64,000 nucleotides of DNA from JARFVT01 sp036677425 (GTDB lineage Bacteria > Pseudomonadota > Alphaproteobacteria > UBA8366 > Aestuariispiraceae). The notes below the pieces were generated by a model. It saw only the letters and a program-made list of their open reading frames with translations, did not search any database and was not told the origin of the DNA. Position numbers and translations under genes: made by a program. Below, piece by piece: positions 1-10,143 of the stretch. Location: contig JARFVT010000013.1 of assembly GCA_036677425.1 (NCBI GenBank), forward strand, positions 186,001 through 250,000, in the 5' to 3' direction. Within the stretch, counting starts at the first letter, position 1. Every line of letters starts with the position of its first letter.

Positions 1-35
1 ATGATTAAATTATTTCCTGAACATGCTTAAGATAT

Positions 36-1016
36 TTACATATTTTCAGCCAAGCCTAAAATTTTGGTTGCCGTTGTCGCATAGGTCACTAAATGCGTGG
101 CATAACCACCACGCAAGACCGCATGCATAGCTTAGGCTTTATCAAGCCCGACTGAGACCAATAGCCCCATTTCTAGCCGTGTTAAATGTTATAATACAAT
201 GACAAACATTAGCGCTTCAAGCGGGCCTTTTACCGCCTTGCCATCGGCATCAATGAATCGTCCGCAAAGCACGCCAACTGCACCTTGCGCGGTATAATGT
301 TTTAAATCATCCAAGGTCGCCAAACCACCGCTAACCACATGGCTTTCTTTTGTGCAAGAACCAGCGGCAAAAATAGCCTTATTACAATTTTTAAGTGCTT
401 CTAATTGCCTAAAAATAATTGGCTCAGCGCGCAATTTCTCGGCTAATTCAATATTGGTTAAAATTGCAGGCGCATGTAAATTAATGCATTGCCCGCCTAA
501 TCCAAGTGCGAGATTTGCCGATACAATTTCTGCATCAAATCCATATGGTGTTGCCATAGAACCAGTTAATTGTACTATTTTTAAATCGTTAAATGGCTCC
601 GACACTAATTGGCTGGCGACCTGAAATAATGTTTGCCCCCATGCGACACCAAGAACATCACCATTTTCTAATAAACTTGGCAGCCAGTCTGCCGCACCAC
701 GTGCCACACGATCAATTTTTTGTGCTTCTTGCTTATTACCATCGGGAATTATCAGAACTGACTTTAAGTTAAACTTATCTCGTAAAATATGTGATAATTT
801 ATGGCCTGAAAAAACTGTTGGCGACAATGTAATCCTTATGTAGCCTTTTTCCCGCGCTTCTTGCAAATAATTAACCACCGTCGCGCGTGAAACATTAAGT
901 TTTTTAGCGATTTCTATCTGATTCAATTCATCATGATAATAAAACCATGCGGTCTCTACCACAATATCATCGCCGCTAACTTGTCCCGATGACCGTCTTT
1001 TGCTAATAATTGCCAT
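36..1016 (-). pseudogene. SorC/DeoR-type sugar-binding transcriptional regulator, C-terminus broken by stops
   Basis: The N-terminus has a helix-turn-helix (QIEIAKKLNVSRATVVNYL, about residues 32-50), followed by the sugar-phosphate-binding domain of SorC-family regulators. The reading frame stops with TAA at 189-191 after 275 residues. In the same frame it continues as RLEMGLLVSVGLDKA, a second TAA at 132-134, then AMHAVLRGGYATHLVTYATT, and a final stop at 36-38. This tail matches the usual SorC C-terminus, so about 50 codons are cut off by two in-frame stops. The second looks like a CAA-to-TAA change, since Q is usual there. The gene is divergent from the aldolase/dehydrogenase at 1176 and was probably its regulator. 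The loss of the last 50 residues probably damages effector binding, but the DNA-binding part is intact. Confidence 0.8.
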
Positions 1017-1175
1017 AATTGTGAAAATTCTCCAACATTATTATAATTTTATTATTAAACTTTTGTTTAGAAATACTCAACGATTGAATCTATAAATAAA
1101 TAGCATTATTCATTTGACAAGACACCGTGATATTTGTCAAATAAGGTAACTAATAACTAGATTTGGAGCGGTAAA

Positions 1176-3227
1176 ATGGTTAAAAATTTATGGGATGATA
1201 AAATAGCGGAAATATTTCAAAGCCAAGCATTTGATAACCAAGCAGATCAGCAATTAGCGCTTCGCGTTTACACGTCACAATTGTTAGGAAAAGACCCCAA
1301 TCTTGTTATGCATGGCGGCGGCAATACATCAGTTAAAGTCAAACGAAATGATATTTTTGGCAATGAAATCGATATATTACATGTTAAAGGTAGCGGTTGG
1401 GATCTAGAAACAATAGAAGCAGCTGGATTGCCAGCAGTGAATATAACACCATTGGCAAAATTACGAAATTTAGAATTTTTATCCGATGAAGATATGGTTA
1501 ATATCCAGCGTTCAAACCTGCTTGACAGCACATCCCCCAACCCATCAGTTGAAACATTATTGCATGCTTATATCCCGCATAAATTTGTCGACCACACCCA
1601 TGCAACTTCGATGATAGCCTTAGCCAATTTACCATATTTTGAAAATATAGTTAAGCAAATTTTTGGTGATAAAATTGCCTTAGTGCCGTATATTATGCCC
1701 GGATTCTTATTGTCAAAATCTGCTGCAGATATATTCAATAATAATCCAAATATCGAAGGTATGTTATTAATCAATCACGGTCATTTCACTTTTGCCGATA
1801 CTGCCAAAAAATCCTATGACTTAATGATAAGCCATGTTAATATGGTCAAAGATTGGCTAAATAAAAATATTAAACCAGATACTGCAGCTAAGAAAAACCC
1901 CTTAAATATAGAAGAAATATTACCGCTTTTACGTAATCTATTGACTGCTGAAATTAGCAATCATACTGGTAACACCGACCAAGCAGCACCAATATTTGAT
2001 TTGCGTGGTTCGACTGAAAATTTGGCATTCCTAAACCGAACAGATATAGCAATATTAGCTAAGCGCGGTGTCGCGACGCCAGACCATGTTATTAGAACCA
2101 AAGGCCATCCGCTATTACTTACGGCCGATATTTTATCCCAAGGGAAGTCGGGCATAAAAACCGCAATAGCCAAATTCGTACAAAATTATAAAGACTATTT
2201 TAAACAACAGGTTAAACATCACCCCAATGGCAAAACCATGTTATGCCCAACACCTAATTTAGCTTGGTTAGAAGGTTTCGGTATTTTAGGAATTGGTAAA
2301 AATGCCAGTGCCGCACGCATTGCCGCTGATATTGGTGAACAAACCCGACAGGTTATGCGCTGGGCAGAGGCCAATGGAGGATTTCACCCAATTGGCAATA
2401 AAGATTTATTCGACATGGAATATTGGTCGCTTGAACAGGCCAAGCTAGGCACAGCAAAATCCAAATATTTACAAGGTAAAGTTGTAATTATTACGGGTGC
2501 TGCTGGTGCTATTGGCCTTGCCACAGCAGAAGCATTTAATGACCAAGGTGCAACTTTGTTTTTGGTCGATCAAGATGGGGATAAACTTCGTAATATTCAA
2601 CAAAAATTTGGTCATGACCATGCCCATATCATTTGCGATTTAACTCAAGCTAATTCTGAAAATTTAATATTAAACGAATGCATTAAACGCTTTGGAGGAG
2701 TGGATATTTTAATCAGTAATGCAGGCGCAGCATGGCAAAAACTTATGATCCATATGGATGATGAAACATTAAGATCAAGTTTTGAGTTAAATTTCTTCTG
2801 CCATCAAAAATTAGCCCAAACCACTGCTAAAATATTGCAGATACAGGGGTTCGGTGGGCAATTATTATTCAATATCTCAAAACAAGCCGTCAATCCTGGC
2901 AAAGAATTCGGTGCATATGGCCTGCCCAAAGCCGCAACTTTATTTCTTGTAAAGCAATTAGCACTTGAACTTGGCGAATATGGCATCAGAGTTAACGGCA
3001 TTAATGCTGATAGAATTCGCTCTGGCCTATTAGATGATAACTTTATTGAAAGCCGATCAAAAGCCAGAGGTATAGATACCAAAGCCTATATGTCAGGCAA
3101 TTTATTACAACGCGAAGTCGAGGCAAAGCATGTGGCGCAAGGCTTTATAATGCTTGCCAAAAGCGAGCGCACTAGCGCACATATTTTAACCATTGATGGC
3201 GGCAATATAGAGGCAAGCTTAAGATAA
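1176..3227 (+). CDS. Bifunctional rhamnulose-1-phosphate aldolase / short-chain alcohol dehydrogenase (RhaD-type fusion)
   Basis: This 683-residue protein has two domains. The N-terminal class II aldolase domain carries GGGNTSVK near residue 47 and metal-ligand histidines in DHTHATSM (about 140) and INHGHF (about 200). The C-terminal short-chain dehydrogenase has the glycine motif TGAAGAIG near residue 440 and the catalytic YxxxK as YGLPK near 584. Fusions of this type cleave rhamnulose-1-phosphate or a related deoxyketose phosphate to DHAP and lactaldehyde, and oxidise the aldehyde. The length fits the family. No rhamnose isomerase, kinase or transporter gene is present within the window, so the exact sugar is inferred. 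A divergent regulator pseudogene lies 160 bp upstream. Confidence 0.88.
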   Translation: MVKNLWDDKIAEIFQSQAFDNQADQQLALRVYTSQLLGKDPNLVMHGGGNTSVKVKRNDIFGNEIDILHVKGSGWDLETIEAAGLPAVNITPLAKLRNLEFLSDEDMVNIQRSNLLDSTSPNPSVETLLHAYIPHKFVDHTHATSMIALANLPYFENIVKQIFGDKIALVPYIMPGFLLSKSAADIFNNNPNIEGMLLINHGHFTFADTAKKSYDLMISHVNMVKDWLNKNIKPDTAAKKNPLNIEEILPLLRNLLTAEISNHTGNTDQAAPIFDLRGSTENLAFLNRTDIAILAKRGVATPDHVIRTKGHPLLLTADILSQGKSGIKTAIAKFVQNYKDYFKQQVKHHPNGKTMLCPTPNLAWLEGFGILGIGKNASAARIAADIGEQTRQVMRWAEANGGFHPIGNKDLFDMEYWSLEQAKLGTAKSKYLQGKVVIITGAAGAIGLATAEAFNDQGATLFLVDQDGDKLRNIQQKFGHDHAHIICDLTQANSENLILNECIKRFGGVDILISNAGAAWQKLMIHMDDETLRSSFELNFFCHQKLAQTTAKILQIQGFGGQLLFNISKQAVNPGKEFGAYGLPKAATLFLVKQLALELGEYGIRVNGINADRIRSGLLDDNFIESRSKARGIDTKAYMSGNLLQREVEAKHVAQGFIMLAKSERTSAHILTIDGGNIEASLR

Positions 3228-3276
3228 GCGTATAAAGTTGAAATTGGCGCTGTTAATTACAGATATTATATTTTTA

Positions 3277-4260
3277 TCACATAATTTTAGAATTTGAAGC
3301 ACGGATAAAAGCGGCGCTATCTTCCAATGATTCTTTTGCCTCACTAACCATATTTTTGTAATTTAGAAAGCCATGCAACATTCCTTTATAAATTTTCAAC
3401 TGGCACGAAACACCATCATCTTTCAACATAGCAGCAAGGGCAATGCTATCGTCTAAAAGAGGGTCAAGTTCGGCCGCAAGAAGAAAAGTTGGCGGCATGT
3501 CCGAAAGGTCAGTAGCTGATATAATATCCCACCTGATATCATTTTCTTTAAGATCATCAGGTAAATAACAATCATAATAATAATCCATATCGCGCGTAGA
3601 TAATGTTAAATTACTATCGCCATATAATCGATAAGATGAAGAGTCTCGTAATCCAAAAACACCATAATAGAATAACATATAAGAAAATTGCGGCAGTTTT
3701 TGCATTTTTAATGAAATTGCCGCGCCCATTGCAATGCTGCCCCCCGCAGAATCACCAGCTATGCCGATATTTTCTGTATCAAGGCCATCAAGATTGCCTT
3801 GATTTTGCAACCAGCTTAATATTGCCAAAATTTCATTAATTGCAACTGGAAATTTATGTTCAGGCGATAAAGAATAATCAACCCCAACGACAACCACATC
3901 ACCATTAATCGCAAGATAACGCATAATATCATCATGGGTATATAAATCACCTTTAACCCATCCACCACCATGTACATATATAAGTATCGGTAGTTTTTTT
4001 TGCTGATTAGATGGATAATATAATCTGACAGGAATTTTTCCAACAGAGCCATCGACCTTTAAATCAACAATTCTATCGACCTGTGGCGTTTGTTTATTCC
4101 AATAAGATAAGCGTTGACTAAACATATCGCGAATCTTTTCAATTGGTAGGTCATTTATCAATTGTCCCAGTGTAAGATCAGGGTCTGATGGGTCAAATGT
4201 CATTGCGTCTAAAAGTTGTGGATCGATAAGACGAAGAATGCGATCTGTATTAGTTACCAT
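3277..4260 (-). CDS. Alpha/beta hydrolase of the hormone-sensitive lipase (HSL) family
   Basis: The 327-residue protein has the HSL-family oxyanion motif HGGGW (about residues 97-101), the nucleophile elbow GDSAGG (about 169-174), the acid region ELDPLLDDS (about 263) and a C-terminal histidine in GMLHGF (about 293). It should be a cytoplasmic carboxylesterase acting on short acyl esters. There is no signal peptide. It is convergent with the upstream aldolase gene and stands alone. The true substrate cannot be read from the sequence. Confidence 0.85.
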   Translation of the reverse strand: MVTNTDRILRLIDPQLLDAMTFDPSDPDLTLGQLINDLPIEKIRDMFSQRLSYWNKQTPQVDRIVDLKVDGSVGKIPVRLYYPSNQQKKLPILIYVHGGGWVKGDLYTHDDIMRYLAINGDVVVVGVDYSLSPEHKFPVAINEILAILSWLQNQGNLDGLDTENIGIAGDSAGGSIAMGAAISLKMQKLPQFSYMLFYYGVFGLRDSSSYRLYGDSNLTLSTRDMDYYYDCYLPDDLKENDIRWDIISATDLSDMPPTFLLAAELDPLLDDSIALAAMLKDDGVSCQLKIYKGMLHGFLNYKNMVSEAKESLEDSAAFIRASNSKIM

Positions 4261-4502
4261 TTATTTTACTATCCAAAAATATTTGTTTGTAATTAATAGA
4301 TTCATTATAAATTATTTCTACCTTTTTATAGTAAAAATTATGCAGCTACCACTGTTTAATTTTGCTTATATATCTTATTTAAACAGTTAATTTAACTAGG
4401 TTCGAACAGCCTTTATATTTTTAGATAAAAATACTACTGGACTATAATATTGTATTTATACCATATATTATTTATAAATGGATTAATTAAAGAGCATTAA
4501 TA

Positions 4503-5000
4503 TTGTCCCATCTAATAAACTTGAAAAAAGCATCAATGAAGCTTTTAATAGCATTATTAATGCGTACAAAAGTTGTTCAAAATATGCAAGATTCTATATT
4601 AATATTAATGCATAAAAATCAATCAAAAGATGACATTATAACATTGAAAAATGGTACTAAATTATGCCTGCCTTTATGCCAAACTGATTATATTCAAAGA
4701 ATTATTATGAGTAGAAAAGATTATTATGAAATTGATTTACTGCATAAAATTGATCGTTATATACCAGAGAATGCAACACTATTAGATATTGGCGCTAATA
4801 TTGGAAATTACTCCATCTATTGGGCAGTTGAAAAATCTGCCCAGATGATATATGCGTTTGAGCCTATTAAAAACACTTATGATATGCTTATTAAAAACAC
4901 TTATGATATGCTTATTAAAAACATTGAAATAAAGCAATTAGCAAATATTATTCATCCTTTTAATGCAGCGTTTCAGATAAAAACAGCAAAGATAAAATAA
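4503..5000 (+). pseudogene. FkbM-type SAM methyltransferase, truncated
   Basis: The frame starts at a TTG and gives 165 residues. Residues 95-105 read LLDIGANIGNY, the SAM-binding motif of FkbM-family methyltransferases, followed by an acidic YAFEP motif. The family is normally 230-280 residues, and the frame ends soon after the second strand, so the catalytic C-terminus is missing. A perfect 24-bp tandem duplication (4866-4913) repeats the peptide NTYDMLIK just after the motif. The following 60 bp hold only short broken frames, before an EamA transporter remnant. It is probably non-functional. Confidence 0.65.
4866..4913. repeat. 24-bp perfect tandem duplication inside the FkbM remnant
   Basis: Two identical 24-bp units (4866-4889 and 4890-4913) are followed by ten matching bases of a third. 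The duplication keeps the reading frame and adds eight residues. Confidence 0.95.
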
Positions 5001-5062
5001 AAAGTTATAATGAAAAAATATTGGCGGCGCACAATTGCAAGAAAGTTCAGAAGCTGAGTTAA

Positions 5063-5592
5063 ATCTTATTTCAATCGGTAATACCCCCATTTATAATGGG
5101 TGCATTACCAAACGTGAATATTAATTTATACCTCATCTACCCTTTCTGTTCTGCTATTACGTTTTCATTTTATATTATATCTACTAAATATATTGAGGAA
5201 TCATATACTTCATTACAATTATTATTGTTTGATGGAACGGTCGGTGTTTTCATCACACTGCCAATTTTGTTAATTTTTATATGATGACACAGATACCAAT
5301 TGCTCTACATAGTCCGTCTTTCCAATGGATCTTTATTTTGGTTCCAGCAGGAGTAATTGGAACGATTTCAGCAATTATGGTGATTTTGTCGTTAAAACTT
5401 GCACCTGCTTCAATTGTATTACCTTTAGGTTATCTTGAAATTGTAAGTTCCTCTATAATTGGCGCCATTATATTTGATGAGGCTGTTACACTAAACATGA
5501 TCGCAGGAAGTATCCTCATTTTATTTAGCTCATTTTTGATCACACGAACTGGTACAAGTCAGACGAACCTAGATGAGCAATTTCATGAGTAA
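5063..5592 (+). pseudogene. EamA/DMT-family drug-metabolite transporter, 3' part, frameshifted
   Basis: The frame from 5063 reads ILFQSVIPPFIMGALPNV and then hydrophobic helices up to a TGA at 5282-5284. The adjacent frame (5281-5592) carries on with three or four more transmembrane helices, including SIIGAIIFDEAVTLNMIAGS, the typical last helices of the second EamA domain. A normal protein has ten helices in about 290 residues. Here the 5' half is absent, and the rest is split by a frameshift around 5280. The end overlaps the start of the SDR gene by 8 bp, so the two were once an operon. Confidence 0.75.
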
Positions 5593-6343
5593 TACTTACT
5601 TAGTGACCGGTAGCGCTTCTGGAATAGGTTTAGAGTTTGCATGTCAAATTGCTAAATCTAAAATGAATTGTGTCACATTTGATATTACTGACTTTCCAAA
5701 TAAACTTTGCAATGCACAATTCTCAAAATACATACACCATATCAATGTCGATCTAACTAATGAAGGCGAGCTAACCAATGCTTTCGATAAAGCCGTTTCT
5801 CAATTTGATAATATTGATAAATTTTTCAACAATGCTAGAGTTTTAGGAGCAAGATCGAATTTTTTAAATGTAGATCGTTCCGAAATTAATTCAGTTATGG
5901 AAATTATTTTTTTTGCCTTATGGAAGTGTCTGCAATTACACTTAAATCACTTAGTGAAGAATGGCGTAGGCGCAATTGTGAACAATGCATCTTCATCTGG
6001 CATACGCGGATGATCGAAAAATTATCCAATTTATTCTTCCTCTAAGCATGCCGTTGTTGGGTTAAGCAAATCTTTGGCTTTAAGCTATGCAAGAAATAAC
6101 ATTCGTATCAACACCGTTTGCCCGTCACTGGTTGAAACACCAATGACTAAATTAGAGCGCGCAACATACGGAGGAGACGAAAAAGAAGACGCATTATCTA
6201 ATCCAAGCGGACGAATCGCAGCCCCCAACGATGTGGTTAAAACAACAATTTGGTTGCTCTCCATCGACGCACATTTTATCACTGGGCAAAATCTATCAAT
6301 TGGCGGGGTGAGACTGCGTAACATCTCCCCGATAAATATTTGA
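5585..6343 (+). pseudogene. Short-chain dehydrogenase/reductase with one in-frame TGA
   Basis: The first part has the cofactor motif TGSASGIG (residues about 8-15) and an NNA-like motif (FNNARV). It ends in SSSGIRG followed by TGA at 6011-6013. The same frame continues with SKNYPIYSSSKHAVVGLSKS, which contains the catalytic YxxxK, and ends with a FITGQNLSIGGV-type C-terminus at 6343. A single nonsense codon therefore lies between the catalytic serine and tyrosine. Length without the stop is about 250 residues, normal for an SDR. Readthrough is possible but unlikely, because neighbouring genes are also broken. Confidence 0.85.
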
Positions 6344-6443
6344 GTAGATTCATCGAGATTTACCAAATCATACATTTTTACATTCAGAAAATAGATGGTT
6401 TTATTAAGGGACTTATATACTTAATGCCCCTAGTTGCTCAAAT

Positions 6444-6594
6444 CTAATTAACATTAATTTTTTCACCATCAAAAACATAAACCTCACTCAATTCAGCCTT
6501 GCTTGGCTGTTTGATAGGTTTTTTTAGGTGCTTCATTAGGCTTATAATCAATCACCTTATTTAATAAGTTTTCAAGTTTTTGTGTTATTATCAT
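6444..6594 (-). pseudogene. Small ORF coupled to hsdS, shifted in an A-run
   Basis: An ATG at 6594 overlaps the hsdS stop (TAATG). It opens a frame beginning MIITQKLENLLNKVIDYKPN that ends after 33 codons. A shift of one base in a run of seven A's would continue it as KPIKQPSKAELSEVYVFDGE and end at 6444. I do not recognise the family. Its tight coupling suggests a small accessory gene of the type I restriction locus. Confidence 0.45.
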
Positions 6595-7977
6595 TAAATT
6601 TTCCACACATTATTCATTCTTTCTTCAATTTTTTGCTTGAAAATTTTAATCAATTTTTTATTTTCATTTATTATAGCTTCTTCTGTTTCAATTTGAGCTA
6701 CTATTTTTTGTTGTTCTTCAATAGGCGGTAATGGGATTTCATAATTTGATATTTGTGGAATTGTTAGTTGTGGTATGCTAGAACCAGTCTTTATAATTTC
6801 AATATTATTTATAGAATATTGTAAAAAAGAAACATTGATTTTTTCATTTGGTATAATCACTATTAACCTTACAATAGGATAAAAGGGTTGTGTTCTTAAT
6901 ACACAATGCCCTATTGTCCCTCTTGCAGATATTGTCACACATTTTTCTTTAACTTTTTTAATGTTTGTATATCCATAAAGTCCCTCATCCGTAACACCAT
7001 TAGCAATAATTGGAATTTTATATTTATCTGTTTTTATTTTTGAAAAACTGCTTTTAGGAACATCGCCACCTGCTTTTATAGTTTTCGCAATATCAGATAT
7101 TTTTACAACTTCCCATTCCTCATTAATTTCAATGCTTGGTTTCCAACTTTTTATGACTTGCTTTGCACCATCTATTATATTTTGATAACCGTTGACTTCA
7201 TTAATTATTCTGTTCTGCACTTCAATAGGCGGTAAAGGTATATGAAGTTTCTTAATATCAGAATTGCTTAAATGTAAAACATTTGTTCCTTTGGCATATT
7301 TGGCTAATTCCTTTTTTAAAGTGTAACTTAATATATATGCTATATACTTGGGGCAGAGAAAATTAGTGTCAAGTATTCTTAATATATTTATATCCCCTCC
7401 TAATATTACATTACCTTTATTAATAGATCTACCTATTGCAATGCCATATTTATCAGCAGTTGTAGTAGCGGGAATAAGCACATCATTTTTAGTAGATAAT
7501 ACTGATGATGTTTTGTCAATATTGGTAAAACTATTTATACCTTTTATTATTGGACTTTGATATACAGTATATAATTCTCCATAATGGAGGCACTCATTTA
7601 AACCGCTATCTAACAAATCTTTTTTTGCTAGATTTTTACCCCTTAGAAAAGTAATTTTCCCTTGCTCTTCCAAAGTAAATAGTTCTGATGTCTTAACATG
7701 TCCGTCAATTTCAATTTGCGATATATATACACTACCTACCAAATTATAATCATTATTTTTTACTTGCTCAATTTCTATAAATTCAAATCCTAACTCTTTC
7801 AAGTGATCTTTATTAGGTTTTATTTTGCTAATATCAGAGGCATCAATTTTATTTAGATCATTATAGCCCTTGATTTTGTTTTTTTGATTATTAAGCGTAA
7901 AACCAATATTTTTTACATCATAATACCAATATCCTTTGTTTGTAATTTCTTCATGTGCATTAGTAAAATAAAGAATA
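6594..7977 (-). CDS. hsdS: Type I restriction specificity subunit HsdS (was fused behind HsdM)
   Basis: Two target-recognition domains are each followed by the conserved spacer that begins with PLPPIE: IPLPPIEVQNRI in the middle and IPLPPIEEQQKIV near the end. The frame is open beyond the TTG at 7802. It extends upstream through YWYYDVKNIGFTLNNQ and KIKGYNDLNKID, which is the C-terminal segment of HsdM. The original gene therefore encoded one HsdM-HsdS polypeptide, a known arrangement. A frameshift at about 8000 separates this part from the methylase domain. The subunit may still be made from an internal start, but no hsdR lies in the window. Confidence 0.8.
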
Positions 7978-8663
7978 TTAGTTTTGACTCCAGTATAGGA
8001 GTAAAAATGTTCCTGATGGTAAAGATATAATACATTTTAAAGATGCTTTGCTTAATAAAAACTCTCTTACTTTCTTAAGATTCTTACGAAACAAAAAACC
8101 TTTCGGCACGACTAATGCCATTCTACCACCTTTTTTCAACGCCCTTAAACAATGCAACACACAAACTGCATCACCACTGTTTTTAGCAATACCATTATAA
8201 TATAATGGGCTTATTGTATTTACTTTTACTGCTCTTCCATTTTCTTGAAATTTACGAACAATATCTAAAGAAAATGACATATTAGTAACAACAACATCAT
8301 ATTTTTCATCAACTGGATTTGAAAGGCTGTTAATGTTTTTAACGCCACTATGACCATCTCCGTGCAAAATCATATTCATCTTAGCAATTCTTGCCGTTGT
8401 AGTTATTTCTCCTCCGTATAAAGTGCTGTGCTTTAATGTTTTCAAATCATAAGCGTCCTTTATAATTGTATTATCTTTAATATAATTAAAAGTTTCCGTT
8501 AGAAAACCACCAGTGCCACAAAATGGATCATAGATTGTTTCTTTAAATTTTGGATCAATAATATTTATAATAGTTTTAACAATATTTCTAGGTGTGAAAT
8601 ATTCACCCAGATCGTTCTCTGTGGATGTAGTTTTTTCTAAAAAATATTCAAAAGCATCACCTT
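7978..8663 (-). pseudogene. hsdM: Type I restriction methylase HsdM, 5' end cut by an IS and 3' end frameshifted
   Basis: The frame carries the N6-adenine methylase signature: LGEYFTPRNIVKTII, then YDPFCGTGGFL (SAM motif I) and DVVVTNMSFS in place of the usual NPPF motif. The altered catalytic motif (NMSF) would itself impair activity. The gene is joined to the IS left end at 8664, so the N-terminal helical domain is gone and not found beyond the IS. At about 8000 one extra base turns the expected PYTGVKTNILYF into LLYWSQN and a stop. This is a dead methylase. Confidence 0.85.
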
Positions 8664-8728
8664 TGACCTGCGCCCTTTAAATTAGTCCATTTATAAGTAG
8701 AGTCTTTCTCAACAGGAGGAAGATCAGA

Positions 8729-8995
8729 ATGAAACGTAGTAGATTTAACGAAGAACAGATTATTCGTATATTAAAAGAGCAGGAATCTGGCATTACCACC
8801 GCAGATCTTTGCCGCAGACACGGAATTGCAGAAAGTACATTTTACAAGTGGAAGTCAAAATATGGCGGCATGGAAGTCAGTGATGCTAAACGATTAAAAT
8901 TGCTTGAAGATGAAAACCGCCGTTTAAAATCTTTGCTGGCGGATGCCCATTTGGATATTTCGATGTTGAAAGATGTGAATGCAAAAAAATGGTAA
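8729..8995 (+). CDS. IS3-family transposase OrfA (HTH protein)
   Basis: The 88-residue protein has the helix-turn-helix of IS3 OrfA (TADLCRRHGIAESTFYKWKS, about residues 24-43), followed by a leucine-rich coiled region (LLEDENRRLKSLLAD). It is preceded by an AGGAGG-like ribosome site. It ends in AAAAAAATGGTAA, where a -1 slip on the A7 run would fuse it to OrfB as in other IS3 elements. The protein is identical in copies 2 and 3. Confidence 0.92.
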   Translation: MKRSRFNEEQIIRILKEQESGITTADLCRRHGIAESTFYKWKSKYGGMEVSDAKRLKLLEDENRRLKSLLADAHLDISMLKDVNAKKW

Positions 8996-9895
8996 CGCCC
9001 GCTGGCAAGCGAGATGCTGTCACTCACCTTCGAACAAATTTTATGGTGAGTGAGCGGCGGGCGTGTTTAATGCTTAACGTGGAATGATCTTTAATCCGGT
9101 ACCAATCCGTACGACCCAATGATGCGGTATTACGCAGCAGATTACGCGAATTATCGCATTTACGTAAACGCTTTGGCTATCGCCGTCTGCATATTTTATT
9201 GGCACGTGAGGGTTATCACCTTAACCATAAGAAGCTTCGGCGTTTGTATAAAGAAGAAGGTTTGGCAAGTTCGCAAACGGAATGGTCGCAAGCGTGCTAT
9301 TGGCACAAGATCACCGATTGCAGTGCCTTCTAAGGTCAACGAACGCTGGTCGCTTGATTTTGTCAGTGATAGTTTTATGGATGGCAGGCGTTTTAGAATG
9401 TTATGTGTTGTTGATGATAGCAGCCGAGAATGTTTGGCACTGGTGGCTGATACATCGATCGGTGGTCATCGTTTGTCCCATGAGTTAGATAACATAATAG
9501 CAATACGTGGCAAGCCAGATACAATAGTCAGCGATAACGGCACGGAAATGACATCAAATGCCCTACTAAAATGGCAAGGCGACATGGGCATCAATTGGCA
9601 TTACATCGCACCAGGCAAGCCGATGCAAAACGGGTTTGTGGAAAGCTTCAATGGTAAATTACGTGATGAATGTTTAAATGAAACACTGTTTGAAGACCTT
9701 CATCATGTTCGTAAGATATTAGCAGATTGGCGCGATGATTATAATCATGTAAGGCCGCACTCAGCCTTGGATGGGCAAAGCCCAATACAAGCTTTGCAAA
9801 ATAAAAACGACCAACCATTATGGGGGCATGCCCCCATAATGGTTGCAAATGATCAAATAATTGATAAAAACTTAACTAAAGGACTCTACGGCTAA
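8989..9895 (+). pseudogene. IS3-family transposase OrfB, inactivated (copy 1)
   Basis: Comparison with the intact copy at 56722-57627 shows a CGA-to-TGA change (VERSLIR becomes VE-stop) near 9088. It also shows one inserted A near 9269, where GGCAGTTCGC reads GGCAAGTTCGC. The rve integrase core with its DDE residues (LDFVSD, IVSDNGTEM, ESFNGKLRDE) is still readable downstream but cannot be translated in one piece. Confidence 0.9.
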
Positions 9896-10143
9896 CTGGT
9901 ACAAAGTTGGGGCGCAGGTCAATTTGATGATAATATCTTGTGATTGACAATTTAAAATTCCATTTGTTAGTCGAGGAGCATAATATTTAAATTAATGCTA
10001 TTTATGCCTATTTTATATCTGTTAATAAAAATTCATACCAAAATGATGATTCAATATGATGTTGGGAGGAAGAGGTCCTGCGCCTTAAAAAGCTCGATGA
10101 AGATTTCTTTGATTAAGGTTTGAAATTATAACCAAAAGTATTT

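Larger units (their letters stand above)
8664..9921 (+). mobile_element. IS3-family (IS407-like) insertion sequence, copy 1, defective
   Basis: The element is bounded by imperfect inverted ends that both start TGACCTGCGCCC. It carries orfA and orfB overlapping by 7 bp at a run of seven A's. It is 1258 bp, one base longer than copies 2 and 3 because of an insertion in orfB. The flanks (CCTT on the left, AATT on the right) do not form a target duplication. This suggests that recombination or a deletion followed insertion into hsdM. Confidence 0.92.

Noticed and set aside
4390..4420. GGTTCGAAC, resembling the T-loop of a tRNA
   Set aside because: The bases on each side cannot form the T stem, and no acceptor stem or anticodon arm is present nearby.
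5585..6343. TGA read as tryptophan (alternative genetic code) in the SDR gene
   Set aside because: TGA ends several clearly intact genes here, such as the HEPN gene at 60751 and the adenine deaminase, and the neighbouring genes are pseudogenes. A nonsense mutation is simpler.
9922..10143. Short frame ending WEEEVLRLKKLDEDFFD between IS copy 1 and the helicase gene
   Set aside because: It is only about 17 codons long after a stop and matches no family I can name; it may be a gene relic but cannot be supported.
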